The position numbers and the translations under genes were made by a program. Shown here piece by piece: positions 47,517 to 57,800 of a stretch of 64,000 bases of DNA. The DNA is taken from assembly GCA_016125585.1 (NCBI GenBank), contig WGLL01000005.1, positions 434,001 through 498,000 on the forward strand, in the 5' to 3' direction. The DNA is from Caulobacter sp. (lineage in GTDB: Bacteria > Pseudomonadota > Alphaproteobacteria > Caulobacterales > Caulobacteraceae). Positions within the stretch are counted from its first letter, which is position 1. Each line of letters begins with the position of its first letter. Below the pieces are notes generated by a model. The model had not been told where the DNA came from. It did not search any database and saw only the letters and a list, made by a program, of their open reading frames with translations.

Positions 47517-49028
47517 TTGACCAAGCATCGCACCGCACAACTGGCCAGCGCCCGGCGTCTCCGGCGCGGACCCCACCCGCTGTGGCTGTTGGGTCTGGCG
47601 GCGTTGGTCGGCGCTGTCGGCCCGCTGATCGCGGGGGGCGTGGGTGGTCCCCTGGGAGTGCTGTGCCTCGCCCCGCTGGCGGTGGCGCTGGTGATGGCTC
47701 AGGAACGCCTGCTGGCCCCCTCGGCGATCCTGGCGGTGATGGCCGCCGCCGTGGCGGCCCTGGGACAGCTTGGCGGCATCGCCCGGCCCGCGCCCGAGCC
47801 GACCGTCGGCCTCTGGCTCGGTCTGCTGGCGATGACGGTGATCGGCCTGACCATCGGGGCCGGTCTGGTGATCGGCAGACGAAAGCGCAAGGAGGTCGAG
47901 GATCGACAGGACGGCGAGGCCGCGCGGCTGACCCGCCTGCTGTCAGCCCAGCCGCATCTGCTGATCGCCATCTATCCGCACGGCAAGGTGCGCGCCCTCT
48001 ATGGCCGGGCCCCGGAAGGCATCGACGCCGATGTCCTGATCCGGCTGGGTCTCACCGGCGTGGCGGCCACCCGTGACCCGGTTTCAGCAGCCCTGAAGCA
48101 GGCGGCGACCCAGGGCCGGGCGGATGTCGCCTTCGCCCCCCTTGGCGCCCAGGACCGGTGGGTGTCGGTCAGTCTCAAGCGGGCCGACGACGACATGATC
48201 GTCGCCCTGATGCGGGACGCCACCACCGAGCGCGCGCGTGAGGCGGCCCTCGACCAGGCGCGGATCGACGCCGAGACGCTGGCGGGCGGCAAGTCCCGTT
48301 TCCTGGCCAATATGAGCCATGAGCTGCGAACCCCGCTCAACGCCATCATGGGCTTTTCCGACATCATGCGCGCGCGATTGTTCGGCCCGATGCCCGACAA
48401 GTATGGCGAATACAGCCAGCTGATACACGAGGCCGGATCGCATCTGCTGGATCTGATCAACGACGTGCTCGACATGTCGAAGATCGAGGCGGATCGCTTC
48501 GAGCTGTTCCGGGAGCCGTTCGACGCCCGTGAGGCCGTATCGGCGGCCCTGCGGCTGCTGCGCCTGCAGGCCGACGCCGCGACGGTTCAACTGCGGGGCA
48601 TTCTGCCGGCCCGGGCGCTGGAGATCGACGCCGATCGCCGCGCCCTGAAGCAGATTGTCCTGAACCTGGTCTCCAACGCGCTGAAGTTCACCCCCAAGGG
48701 CGGTGCCATCACCGTCACCGCCCAGGGCTTCGAGGGCGTCTTCGAGCTGGTCGTCACCGACACCGGCGTGGGCATTTCGCCGGAAGATCTTGAACGCTTG
48801 GGACGGCCCTATGAACAGGCGGGCGACAGCGATCGCCGCGCCATGGGCACTGGGCTGGGCCTGTCGCTGGTCCGATCCTTCGCCGAGCTGCACGGCGGTG
48901 AAATGGCGATTGAGAGCACCCTGGGGCAGGGCACGTCTGTGACCGTGCGTCTTCCGGTCCTGCTGCCGCCAAAGTCCGCCGCCGAGCCCGCTTCGGACAA
49001 CGTCGTGGCCTTTACCCCGGTCCGGTAA
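47517..49028 (+). CDS. Membrane sensor histidine kinase, DivJ/PleC-like
   Basis: The 503-residue protein has about four membrane helices (residues ~22-135), a PAS-like cytosolic region (~150-245), then HisKA with H268 in FLANMSHELRTPLNAIMGFSDIM, followed by LINDVLDMSKIEADRFEL, the N-box LNLVSNALKFTP, and G-boxes DTGVGIS and GTGLGLSLV. The H-box region is very close to Caulobacter DivJ and PleC, so a DivK-directed role is possible. The TTG start at 47517 has no good ribosome site, and a different start cannot be excluded. No partner regulator is adjacent. Confidence 0.85.
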   Translation: MTKHRTAQLASARRLRRGPHPLWLLGLAALVGAVGPLIAGGVGGPLGVLCLAPLAVALVMAQERLLAPSAILAVMAAAVAALGQLGGIARPAPEPTVGLWLGLLAMTVIGLTIGAGLVIGRRKRKEVEDRQDGEAARLTRLLSAQPHLLIAIYPHGKVRALYGRAPEGIDADVLIRLGLTGVAATRDPVSAALKQAATQGRADVAFAPLGAQDRWVSVSLKRADDDMIVALMRDATTERAREAALDQARIDAETLAGGKSRFLANMSHELRTPLNAIMGFSDIMRARLFGPMPDKYGEYSQLIHEAGSHLLDLINDVLDMSKIEADRFELFREPFDAREAVSAALRLLRLQADAATVQLRGILPARALEIDADRRALKQIVLNLVSNALKFTPKGGAITVTAQGFEGVFELVVTDTGVGISPEDLERLGRPYEQAGDSDRRAMGTGLGLSLVRSFAELHGGEMAIESTLGQGTSVTVRLPVLLPPKSAAEPASDNVVAFTPVR

Positions 49029-49037
49029 GACCAGCGC

Positions 49038-49967
49038 CTAACGCCAGCTGGCCGCCAGGAAGGCCCGGCCCGCCGCGAAGTCGCCGATCTCGACATGGGC
49101 CTGGCGTACGACATCGCCCTTGCGGCCGCTGAAGACGAACTCGACGATCATCGCTTCCCGGGGATCGAGATCGGCCATGGCCGCGATGGCGGCGTCGGGA
49201 AAGCGGAAGCTCCAGCCGCCGCTGGCGTTGGCCGGCAGCAGCAGGGCGGGCGCGGCGCCGCGCCATTCCGCCTGAAAAATTCTCGAGGCGGCCCTCGGCG
49301 GCATGCGGGCCGCAAGACTGAGCTTGCCGCCCTTTCCACGGGAACGGGTGTCCAGATAGGGCCCGCTGGTGCGCTTGACGTCGCGCATGATCAGCCGCGC
49401 CGCGTACGGGCTGGCGCCGTCGGCGAAGACGGCGACCGCGGTCAGGGACGGCGGGCCATACTGTCCGGCCAGGCCGAACTGCAGATGGTCCCAACCGAAG
49501 GGCCCGCTCTGCGACAGCTTCCAGCGCGCGCCTTCGCGGGACACGCCGCGATCGGCCTTCCAGTCGGCGACCTCGCCGGGGTAGTTCATCCGCGCCAGCT
49601 TGGAATAGCCGTCGAAACCGGTGCGAACCCGGCTGGCGGCAACCTTCATGTCATGCGAGCGGCAGTCAGCGGCGGCGGCCGCCGCCCGGGCCCTTTGCTC
49701 GGTGCGGCTCAGGGTTTCCGCCTCCGCGCCGGCGCGCAGGGCGGCGCCGCGGGCCTGGAGCCGGGCGGCGTTGAGCGCGGCGCCGATCGGCGGACTGAAC
49801 AGCTGGCAGCGGCTATCGGCGGCAGTCATCACCGTCCGCTCATAGAGAAGGTCCAGGGCGCCGCCTGCCGCGTGGGCGGGACGCGCGGTCACGACGGCGG
49901 CGACGCAGACAAGGCTGATCGCCCACCACAGGACGCGCTCCTTTATCTGGTTTCGCAGGCTCGTCAT
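49038..49967 (-). CDS. Exported hypothetical protein
   Basis: The 309-residue product has a signal peptide ending at about residue 33 (ARPAHA). The mature part begins with a helical, Ala-rich segment with two Cys (DSRCQLF, ADCRSHD), then a beta-rich half (GWDHLQFGLAGQYGPPSLTAVAVFADG and similar). No family is recognised. It is convergent with the DivJ/PleC-like kinase, with 9 bp between the stops. Confidence 0.72.
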   Translation of the reverse strand: MTSLRNQIKERVLWWAISLVCVAAVVTARPAHAAGGALDLLYERTVMTAADSRCQLFSPPIGAALNAARLQARGAALRAGAEAETLSRTEQRARAAAAAADCRSHDMKVAASRVRTGFDGYSKLARMNYPGEVADWKADRGVSREGARWKLSQSGPFGWDHLQFGLAGQYGPPSLTAVAVFADGASPYAARLIMRDVKRTSGPYLDTRSRGKGGKLSLAARMPPRAASRIFQAEWRGAAPALLLPANASGGWSFRFPDAAIAAMADLDPREAMIVEFVFSGRKGDVVRQAHVEIGDFAAGRAFLAASWR

Positions 49968-50052
49968 CGACTGGCTTTCCCCTATGCTTGGTCACCGGCA
50001 GACTAGTCGTAGCGGTCTTGCGATCCGGTTAGCGAAGAGGGAAATCACCCGC

Positions 50053-50385
50053 GTGCTGCTCTCTACCGACATCTGGGTCGGCGCCCTCATACGCCGCGCC
50101 GAACAGGGCGGCGCCTTCGCCGTGGTGGCGCGGAAGGGCGACCCCCGAGCGGGTTCGGTGCTGGTCAAGGCCGTCAATCGCGGCGATGGCACGGCCCGGC
50201 TCTACAGCGAGGCGACCCGAGGGGACGGGGAGCGGTTCTGGATGCAGCCGGTGGCCAGCGACCGGGAACCGGACCTGGACGCCTACATCGGGCGAACGGC
50301 CCGGATTGATCCGGATATCTGGGTCGTCGAGATCGAGGACCGGGAGGGGCGTCACTTCCTGACAGAAGCGGTTGAGGCCCGTTAA
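50053..50385 (+). CDS. DUF1491 family protein
   Basis: The 110-residue protein has the DUF1491 pattern: LSTDIWVGALIRRAEQGGAFAVVARKGDPRAGSVLVKV-like, DGTARLYSEA, then ARIDPDIWVVEIEDREGRHFL. The GTG at 50053 gives the expected N-terminus; GAGGGA lies about 11 bases upstream. The family is alphaproteobacterial with no known function. Confidence 0.85.
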   Translation: MLLSTDIWVGALIRRAEQGGAFAVVARKGDPRAGSVLVKAVNRGDGTARLYSEATRGDGERFWMQPVASDREPDLDAYIGRTARIDPDIWVVEIEDREGRHFLTEAVEAR

Positions 50386-50454
50386 CTTCGTTCCTTGACG
50401 GACCTGAAAGGGCGCCGGGCGCATGGGAGGGCAATTCCCCGATCTGAGTGCCCC

Positions 50455-50835
50455 ATGCTCTTCCTGCTCAATGATGTCGTGCTGAACCTGGATGGCGCCC
50501 AGATGGCGCCGCCGGTTGCGGCCCAGCGTTTCAAGGCCCTGACCATGGGCTTTGTCGAGAAGTTGGGGCGAGAACTGTTTTCCGAGGAGCCGTTGCTGCC
50601 GCACCGTCACCCGGAGCGGGCGCGTCGCCTTGCGGGACTGATCATGCTCAAGCAGCCGACCGTCAACGCAGCCTTGTTTGTCGCTCAGGCGCGCGGATGC
50701 TCGGAGAGCCTTGTCGCCGTGCGCTACGCCCAGATCAGCTTTGAGGTTATGGGGCTGCTCTATGAGCGCCAGCAGGCCGGCAGCCTGACAACGGTCGAGG
50801 CCGATCGCCAGGTCTGGCGTCGCCTCGCCGCCTGA
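50455..50835 (+). CDS. Hypothetical protein, helical
   Basis: This 126-residue product, MLFLLNDVVLNLDGAQMAPPVAAQRFKAL onward, is predicted to be helical in the middle and C-terminus, with ARRLAGLIMLKQPTVNAALFVAQA. No signal peptide. It lies 69 bp downstream of the DUF1491 gene and may be in the same transcript. Not recognised; a frame of this size with normal composition is probably real. Confidence 0.65.
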   Translation: MLFLLNDVVLNLDGAQMAPPVAAQRFKALTMGFVEKLGRELFSEEPLLPHRHPERARRLAGLIMLKQPTVNAALFVAQARGCSESLVAVRYAQISFEVMGLLYERQQAGSLTTVEADRQVWRRLAA

Positions 50836-50883
50836 AGGCGCAGAGTGTCGAAATCGGCAGTCGGCCGGTCGCTTTGCAGTAGA

Positions 50884-50898
50884 CCCCCCCCCCCCCCC
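50884..50898. repeat. Homopolymer tract of 15 C
   Basis: Fifteen consecutive C residues, 44 bp upstream of the ATG at 50942. It lies in the leader or promoter of the metallopeptidase gene. Length changes by slippage would alter promoter spacing; a sequencing artefact in length is also possible. Confidence 0.9.
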
Positions 50899-50941
50899 AT
50901 GCCCATCCTAACCTATGGTCGAGTAGGGGTTGGGGGTATTC

Positions 50942-52507
50942 ATGTTTCCGAGATTGTTGGCGGCCCTGGCTGCTGTCCTGATGGCGGCGGTCGTCGCCTC
51001 GCCGGCGGAGGCGCGCTGGCTGCGGGCCGAGAGCCCCAGGTTCATCGTCTATAGCGACGGCAGCGAGAGCGTGCTTCGCGCCTACGTCGACAAGATGGAG
51101 GTGTTCGACACCTTCCTGCGCGCCCGTCACGGCCTGCCCGAGAACGGCGTGCCTCTGCGCAAGCTGCCCATCTATCTGGTGCGCTCCCGCACCGATCTGC
51201 AGATCACCTGGAACGGAGCCGGCGACGCCATCGCCGGCTACTACAGCCCCGGCGCCTCGGACACTTTCGCCGTCGCCACCCTCGAGGACCGCAAGGACTC
51301 CTCGACCCTGCTGCATGAATACACCCACCATTTCATGCTGCAGAATTTTCCGGGGGCCTATCCGGCGTGGATGGTTGAGGGCTACGCCGAATTCTACGGC
51401 GAGACGGTGATCCGGGGGGAGTTCATCGAAGTCGGCCAGGTGGCGGACAAGCGCGCCAGCGCCCTGCTGGCCAGCCGCTGGATTCCCATGGCCGACCTGC
51501 TGGCCAACAAGCAGAGCCCGTCCGACTGGAGCTCGTTCTACGCCCAGTCCTGGCTTCTGACCCACTATCTGATGAGCGATCCGCAGCGCTTCCAGCAGTT
51601 CCAGGCCTTCGCTTCGGCGGTCGGGCGTGGCGCCGACCCGGTTCAGGCCATGCAGGACGCGACCGGCCAGACCCCGGACCAACTGGAGCAGTCCCTACGG
51701 CGCTATGTGCGTAGCGGGCTGAAGATCACCCAGTACAAGCGGGGCAATATTCCCGCGCCGCCGATCACCATTACGACCCTGCCGCCATCCGCCGACGACC
51801 TGTTGCTCGAGCGGGTGCAGATCGTGGCCCATTCCTACAAGGACGCGGCGCCCGGCTATCTGTCCATGATCCAACGCCGGGCCGCCAAGTATCCTGATGA
51901 CCAGCTGGCGGTCCTGACCCTGGGCCAGACCGAAATGGAGCTGGGCGACTACGCCAAGGGCCGGGCCCTGCTGGAGGATTGGCTGAAGGCTCATCCCGAC
52001 GACGCAGAGGCCATGTATGTGCTGGGGACCCATCTCTACGACGACGCTTGGACCAAGCCCGAAGACGATGAAGACAAGAAGAAGGACGGCAAGGGCGGCA
52101 AGGGCGATGACGATGAAGACGAGGACGCCGACGCGGCGCCCGTCATCAGGACCATCGCCGATCCCGCGATGATGAAGGACGCCGAACAGTGGCTGGCCAA
52201 GGCCGCCGGCCTGGCGCCGAGCGACTATCGCATCCTCTACGCCTACGCCCAGGTGCGCAGAACACAGTCAGACTATCCCAAGAAGGCGGACATGGATCTT
52301 CTGATCGGCGCATATCGGCAGGCGCCCCAAGTTGTTCCGCTGCGATTTCAGCTGGTCAATGTGCTGATTGCGCGCCGCCATACGACCGAGGCGAGAGCCC
52401 TGTTGCAGCCGCTGCTGAACGATCCGCACAGTAAATCCATCGTTGCGGCAGCCCGGCGGCTGCTTCAACGCATCGACGACCAGGAGCGGCGCAACAGTCC
52501 AGGGTGA
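50942..52507 (+). CDS. Exported gluzincin-type metallopeptidase with TPR-like C-terminus
   Basis: The 521-residue protein has a signal peptide ending PAEA at about residue 24. The zinc site is HEYTH (H125, E126, H129) with E146 in WMVEGYAEFYGE as third ligand, giving the HExxH-16-E gluzincin pattern (DUF1570-like, MA clan). Residues about 290-510 look like helical TPR repeats, with a highly charged insert rich in Asp, Glu and Lys (EDDEDKKKDGKGG). GGGGG lies 5 bases before the ATG. The role is probably periplasmic peptide processing. The C15 tract lies in its leader. Confidence 0.88.
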   Translation: MFPRLLAALAAVLMAAVVASPAEARWLRAESPRFIVYSDGSESVLRAYVDKMEVFDTFLRARHGLPENGVPLRKLPIYLVRSRTDLQITWNGAGDAIAGYYSPGASDTFAVATLEDRKDSSTLLHEYTHHFMLQNFPGAYPAWMVEGYAEFYGETVIRGEFIEVGQVADKRASALLASRWIPMADLLANKQSPSDWSSFYAQSWLLTHYLMSDPQRFQQFQAFASAVGRGADPVQAMQDATGQTPDQLEQSLRRYVRSGLKITQYKRGNIPAPPITITTLPPSADDLLLERVQIVAHSYKDAAPGYLSMIQRRAAKYPDDQLAVLTLGQTEMELGDYAKGRALLEDWLKAHPDDAEAMYVLGTHLYDDAWTKPEDDEDKKKDGKGGKGDDDEDEDADAAPVIRTIADPAMMKDAEQWLAKAAGLAPSDYRILYAYAQVRRTQSDYPKKADMDLLIGAYRQAPQVVPLRFQLVNVLIARRHTTEARALLQPLLNDPHSKSIVAAARRLLQRIDDQERRNSPG

Positions 52508-52538
52508 CAACCGGCCTTTCCCCCGCTACTCCCCGGCC

Positions 52539-54128
52539 ATGTCCAATACCCCTGCCGCCGAGGCCGCGCGCCGACGCACCTTCGCCATCATCAGCCATCC
52601 TGACGCCGGCAAGACGACCCTGACCGAGAACCTGCTGCTGGCCGGCGGCGCCATCCGCGCGGCGGGACAGGTGCGGGCGCGGGGGGAGAACCGGCGCACC
52701 CGCTCCGACTGGATGAAGATCGAGCGCGAGCGCGGCATCTCCGTCTCGGCCAGCGTCATGACCTTTGACCACGACGGGTTGATGTTCAACCTGCTCGACA
52801 CCCCCGGTCACGAGGACTTCTCGGAAGACACCTACCGCACCCTCACCGCCGCCGACGCCGCCGTCATGGTGCTGGACGCCGCCAAGGGCATCGAGCCGCA
52901 GACGCTGAAGCTGTTCGAGGTCTGCCGCCTGCGCGACATCCCGATCGTCACCTTCATCAACAAGATGGACCGCGAGGCCCAGGACCCCTTCGAACTGCTC
53001 GACGAGATCGCCACCAAGCTGCAGCTCGACCCGGCGCCGCTGTACTGGCCGGCCGGATCGGGTGGACGGTTCAAGGGCATGATCGACCTGCGGGCCCAGA
53101 CCTTCATCCCCTACAACCGCAAACGCGAGGAGGGGCATGACCCGGCCGTGCCGCTGAACGGCAATGCGGTGGACCGTTACCTCGACCCGGCCGAGCGGGA
53201 AGAGGCGGAGGAGGGGGCCATGCTGGTGCAGGAGGCCTCCAAGCCCTTCGATCCGCAGGCCTTCCTCGAAGGTCATATGACGCCGGTGGTCTTCGGTTCG
53301 GCGCTGCGCCATTTCGGGGTCGATGAGCTGCTCGCCGTCCTCGGCGCCTTCGCCCCGGCGCCCAAGGGCGTGAAGGCCGAGAAGGCCGGACAGCCGATGG
53401 AGGTCGAACCCGGCGACGACGAGGTCTCCGGCTTTGTCTTCAAGGTCCAGGCCAACATGGACCCCAACCACCGCGACCGCATCGCCTTCTTCCGCTTGAC
53501 CAGCGGCCGGTTCCAGCGGGGCATGAAGCTGAAGTCCCAGGGCACCGGAAAGCAGATGAGCGTGAATGCGCCCATCATGTTCTTCGCCTCCGACCGGGAG
53601 CTGGCCGAGGAGGCCTATGCCGGCGACGTCATCGGCATTCCCAACCACGGCGTCCTGCGCGTCGGCGACAGCCTGTCGGAAAGCGGCGCGTTGCGATTTG
53701 CCGGCCTGCCCAACTTCGCGCCGGAAATCCTGCGCCGTGTGCGGGTCAAGGATCCGCTCAAGGCCAAGCACCTCAAGCGGGCCCTCGAAGGCCTGGCGGA
53801 AGAGGGCGTAACCCAGCTCTTCCGCCCGACCCTGGGGTCGGACTTCATTGTCGGGGCCGTCGGACAGCTGCAGTTCGAGGTGATGGCGGATCGTCTGTCC
53901 GGCGAATACCAGCTGGATGTGGTGTTCGAGGCGGCCCCCTATGCCGAGGCCCGCTGGCTTGGCGGGACGGAGGCCGAGATCGAGGCCTTCGCCTCGACCC
54001 ACCGCACGGCAATGGCGACGGACATCGACCAGTCGCCGGTCTTCCTCGCCAAATCGGCGTGGGAAATCTCCTATGTGGCGGAACGCTATCCGAAGGTTTC
54101 GTTCCAGCGGACGCGGGAACGGGGCTAG
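52539..54128 (+). CDS. prfC: Peptide chain release factor 3 (RF3)
   Basis: The 529-residue GTPase, the same length as E. coli RF3, has G1 SHPDAGKTTL, the switch region ERERGISVSASVM, G3 DTPGHEDFSEDTYRTL and G4 NKMD. RF3 recycles RF1/RF2 from the ribosome after termination. The ATG at 52539 is preferred; an upstream extension to 52443 overlaps the preceding gene. It follows the metallopeptidase closely (31 bp). Confidence 0.96.
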   Translation: MSNTPAAEAARRRTFAIISHPDAGKTTLTENLLLAGGAIRAAGQVRARGENRRTRSDWMKIERERGISVSASVMTFDHDGLMFNLLDTPGHEDFSEDTYRTLTAADAAVMVLDAAKGIEPQTLKLFEVCRLRDIPIVTFINKMDREAQDPFELLDEIATKLQLDPAPLYWPAGSGGRFKGMIDLRAQTFIPYNRKREEGHDPAVPLNGNAVDRYLDPAEREEAEEGAMLVQEASKPFDPQAFLEGHMTPVVFGSALRHFGVDELLAVLGAFAPAPKGVKAEKAGQPMEVEPGDDEVSGFVFKVQANMDPNHRDRIAFFRLTSGRFQRGMKLKSQGTGKQMSVNAPIMFFASDRELAEEAYAGDVIGIPNHGVLRVGDSLSESGALRFAGLPNFAPEILRRVRVKDPLKAKHLKRALEGLAEEGVTQLFRPTLGSDFIVGAVGQLQFEVMADRLSGEYQLDVVFEAAPYAEARWLGGTEAEIEAFASTHRTAMATDIDQSPVFLAKSAWEISYVAERYPKVSFQRTRERG

Positions 54129-54174
54129 CCGCGGCCCGCCCCGCTATCTTTTCACAAATGCCGGTCGCTGGAGA

Positions 54175-54495
54175 TCAGCGGCCGGATTCGTCCACCCAGC
54201 GAAGCTCGCCGACCATCGATTCCAGTCGCTGGTATTCGGTCGGGGTGATGCAGCGCGGCGTGTCCCAGGCTGCGGCGGCGCCGCGGCTGTCAACGACGTC
54301 CTGGGCCGAGACGTAGCGAACCTCGCCGTATTCCCGTTTGAAGGCGCGGCGCGAGGCCTCGTCGCGATTGCACACCACCAGCTCCTTGCTGGCGCGGGGG
54401 GCGGGCGCGGCCCGCTCGGCCCGGACGGCGACCGGCGCGCCCGACATCTCTCCGCCAAGGCCGGCGGCCAGCGCCAAGATCGTCACGATCATCAT
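54175..54495 (-). CDS. Small exported hypothetical protein
   Basis: The 106-residue product has a short signal (MMIVTILALAAGLGGEMSG). Two cysteines (VVCNRDEA and TPRCITPTEY) may form a disulfide. An excellent GAGGAGGA precedes the ATG pair at 54495/54492. Proteins with a CNR...C...E pattern are common small secreted Caulobacterales proteins of unknown function. It is convergent with prfC. Confidence 0.72.
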   Translation of the reverse strand: MMIVTILALAAGLGGEMSGAPVAVRAERAAPAPRASKELVVCNRDEASRRAFKREYGEVRYVSAQDVVDSRGAAAAWDTPRCITPTEYQRLESMVGELRWVDESGR

Positions 54496-54585
54496 CTCGA
54501 ATCCTCCTCTGACCTGGACCGGTTTGTTCCGGGCTCGGAGGAAGACTACGGCGTTTGCGACATTTGTGAAGGTTTTTTGTCATCC

Positions 54586-54594
54586 TGTGGATAA
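54586..54594 (-). promoter_or_regulatory. Isolated DnaA-box match
   Basis: A perfect TTATCCACA on the minus strand (TGTGGATAA on plus), just after a T-run (54572-54577). No other perfect box is seen nearby, so it is not an origin; it could be a lone regulatory DnaA site. Confidence 0.35.
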
Positions 54595-54712
54595 CTCTGA
54601 ACCGGGCTCTGACCGCGTCCGGTGGCGTTGACGGTTGTCAAACGCTCGGCGATCCTTCCGGATGTTGGCGCCGCCGCTCCCGACGCCGCAAAACAACAGG
54701 GAAGGCAAGGCG

Positions 54713-55042
54713 ATGCTGGCGCTTGTGTTGAGTATGATGATGGCCGCCAAGGACGGGCCGCCGCCCTATCCCCAGGCGCTGACCTGCGCCGGCCTTTCCC
54801 GCGTCTGGTCCGAGCAGCAATCGGACGCCGGGGCGCCAACGGCGGCGGACGCGCGGAGCGATGCGGAGTTCTGGGCCTTCGCGGCCATGGATGCGGCGCG
54901 CCAGAGCGGCCATACCGCCGACGCGGCGGAGGCGGACCAGTTGAAGTCCCGGGACGCCGCCCGGACGCTGTTTGCGGACCAGCCGCAGGACGCCGCCAAG
55001 GGTCTGGAAACCTGTCGGCAGTTGAAGCCGCCCGGCGTCTAG
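54713..55042 (+). CDS. Small hypothetical protein
   Basis: The 109-residue product starts MLALVLSMMMAAKDGPPPYPQALTCAG and is then hydrophilic and helical with a second Cys near the C-terminus (LETCRQLK). The N-terminus is a weak export signal. AAGGCAAGG lies before the ATG. Unknown family. It is convergent with the next gene; the stops are 13 bp apart. Confidence 0.62.
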   Translation: MLALVLSMMMAAKDGPPPYPQALTCAGLSRVWSEQQSDAGAPTAADARSDAEFWAFAAMDAARQSGHTADAAEADQLKSRDAARTLFADQPQDAAKGLETCRQLKPPGV

Positions 55043-55054
55043 CCGGCGGGGATC

Positions 55055-55360
55055 CTAGCCGGCCAGCGCCTGCTCACTGAGCGCCCAGCGATGCGAGCCC
55101 GGACCAAAAGGGAGCCGAAAGGGCCGGTGATCGTCCCCTCCCGCGCCAAGGTGGCGTTCGAAACAGGCCACGATAGCCTCGGCCAGGGCCGCGCCCGAAA
55201 GCTGGCCGGCCCGCCTGTGCGCGGCGTCGATGTAGTCGATGACCTGCTTGCGATGGCAAACGCCCCGAAAATAGCGCAGCGCCGCGACCACTTCGCCCGT
55301 CAGCGGTTCAAGCACCGCAATTCCCGCGGGGTCACGGGCCCGCATCGGATGAGCGTCCAT
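55055..55360 (-). CDS. Small hypothetical protein
   Basis: This 101-residue protein includes IAVLEPLTGEVVAALRYFRGVCHRKQVIDYIDAAHRR and is predicted to be all helical, possibly nucleic-acid binding. GAGGAG lies 7 bases before the ATG at 55360; a TTG at 55366 is two codons upstream. No signal peptide and no family recognised. It is divergent from the ABC-F gene (145 bp gap). Confidence 0.65.
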   Translation of the reverse strand: MDAHPMRARDPAGIAVLEPLTGEVVAALRYFRGVCHRKQVIDYIDAAHRRAGQLSGAALAEAIVACFERHLGAGGDDHRPFRLPFGPGSHRWALSEQALAG

Positions 55361-55505
55361 CTCCAAGCTCCTCGTCGGCGTCTCGCCGTTCCGCTTGCCT
55401 GAGGCGCTGCCCTACGACTGGAATTAGGCCCAAATTGGGTGGTTCCGGGAATTGTGACCCAACCCCTCGACCTTGGGCCCGGCGGAGGTTACTTGAGCCC
55501 CGCCC

Positions 55506-57296
<1,791 letters not shown>

Positions 57297-57439
57297 GACA
57301 TATCTGTGGATATCGGGAAGCGCTTGCTTCTCAAGGTCTTGCGGTGAAATTCAACAGGCTGTCCACATCTTCTCCCCAATCCGGGAGATCAGTATTCACA
57401 GCCGGGCGGCAAGAGACGGTTGCTGCATAACCGAAGTCG

Positions 57440-57720
57440 TCGCACAGTCAAGCCGTCGAGAGGAACCGCGGCGCGGGCGAGACGGGAAACCGGAAGGCCA
57501 AGCGAGCGGAACGGGTCCAGGCCTAAGGACCGGAGGGAGACCTTCGGAAACCGGTCAGGAACCGGTCGGATGAAGACCAGAGCGATCTGGACCCCCACGC
57601 CGGCCATCACCCCTCGGCTACCAGACCCCTTCGGGGATCTGGGTGAGAGGGTGGCGCCGCCGGGCAACCGGATGCGTCGCCCTCTTGCTCATTGCGGCGC
57701 CCGCGTTGGGGCGCCGCTTT
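57440..57720 (+). ncRNA. Candidate structured RNA/leader ahead of the NMT1-type ABC operon, ending in a terminator hairpin
   Basis: This non-coding stretch holds several stable hairpins. 57530-57547: CCGGAGG-GAGA-CCTTCGG, 7 bp with a GNRA loop. 57514-57531: GGTCC/GGACC, which shares two bases with the first. 57608-57653: outer CACCC/GGGTG stem and inner CCAGA/TCTGG, with CCC-TTCG-GGG at the tip (UUCG tetraloop) and a C-A mismatch. 57694-57720: terminator-like. No known riboswitch was recognised; TPP and guanidine-I were considered and do not match. It may be a cis-regulatory leader or an independent small RNA. The exact ends are uncertain. Confidence 0.5.
57694..57720 (+). terminator. Terminator hairpin between the RNA candidate and the binding protein
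   Basis: GCGGCGCCC / GGGCGCCGC, perfect 9-bp stem, 6-base loop, then TTT. It lies 81 bp before the ATG at 57801, in the position of an attenuator. Confidence 0.65.
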
Positions 57721-57800
57721 CGGATACCGCCGATTTCAACATCCCCTTGGCGCGACCCGCCGCGCGACCTACCCTCTGTTCCGTCAGGATGGAGGGTTTG

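Noticed and set aside
50845..51054. 69-residue frame running through the C15 tract
   Set aside because: Consists mainly of a poly-Pro run and then out-of-frame reading of the metallopeptidase signal region; no ribosome site.
57608..57700. TPP or guanidine-I riboswitch
   Set aside because: GGTGAGAGGG and the NMT1-type neighbour are suggestive, but the second conserved halves (CCTGAUC...AGGGA for TPP; ACGGCGGGA for guanidine-I) are absent.
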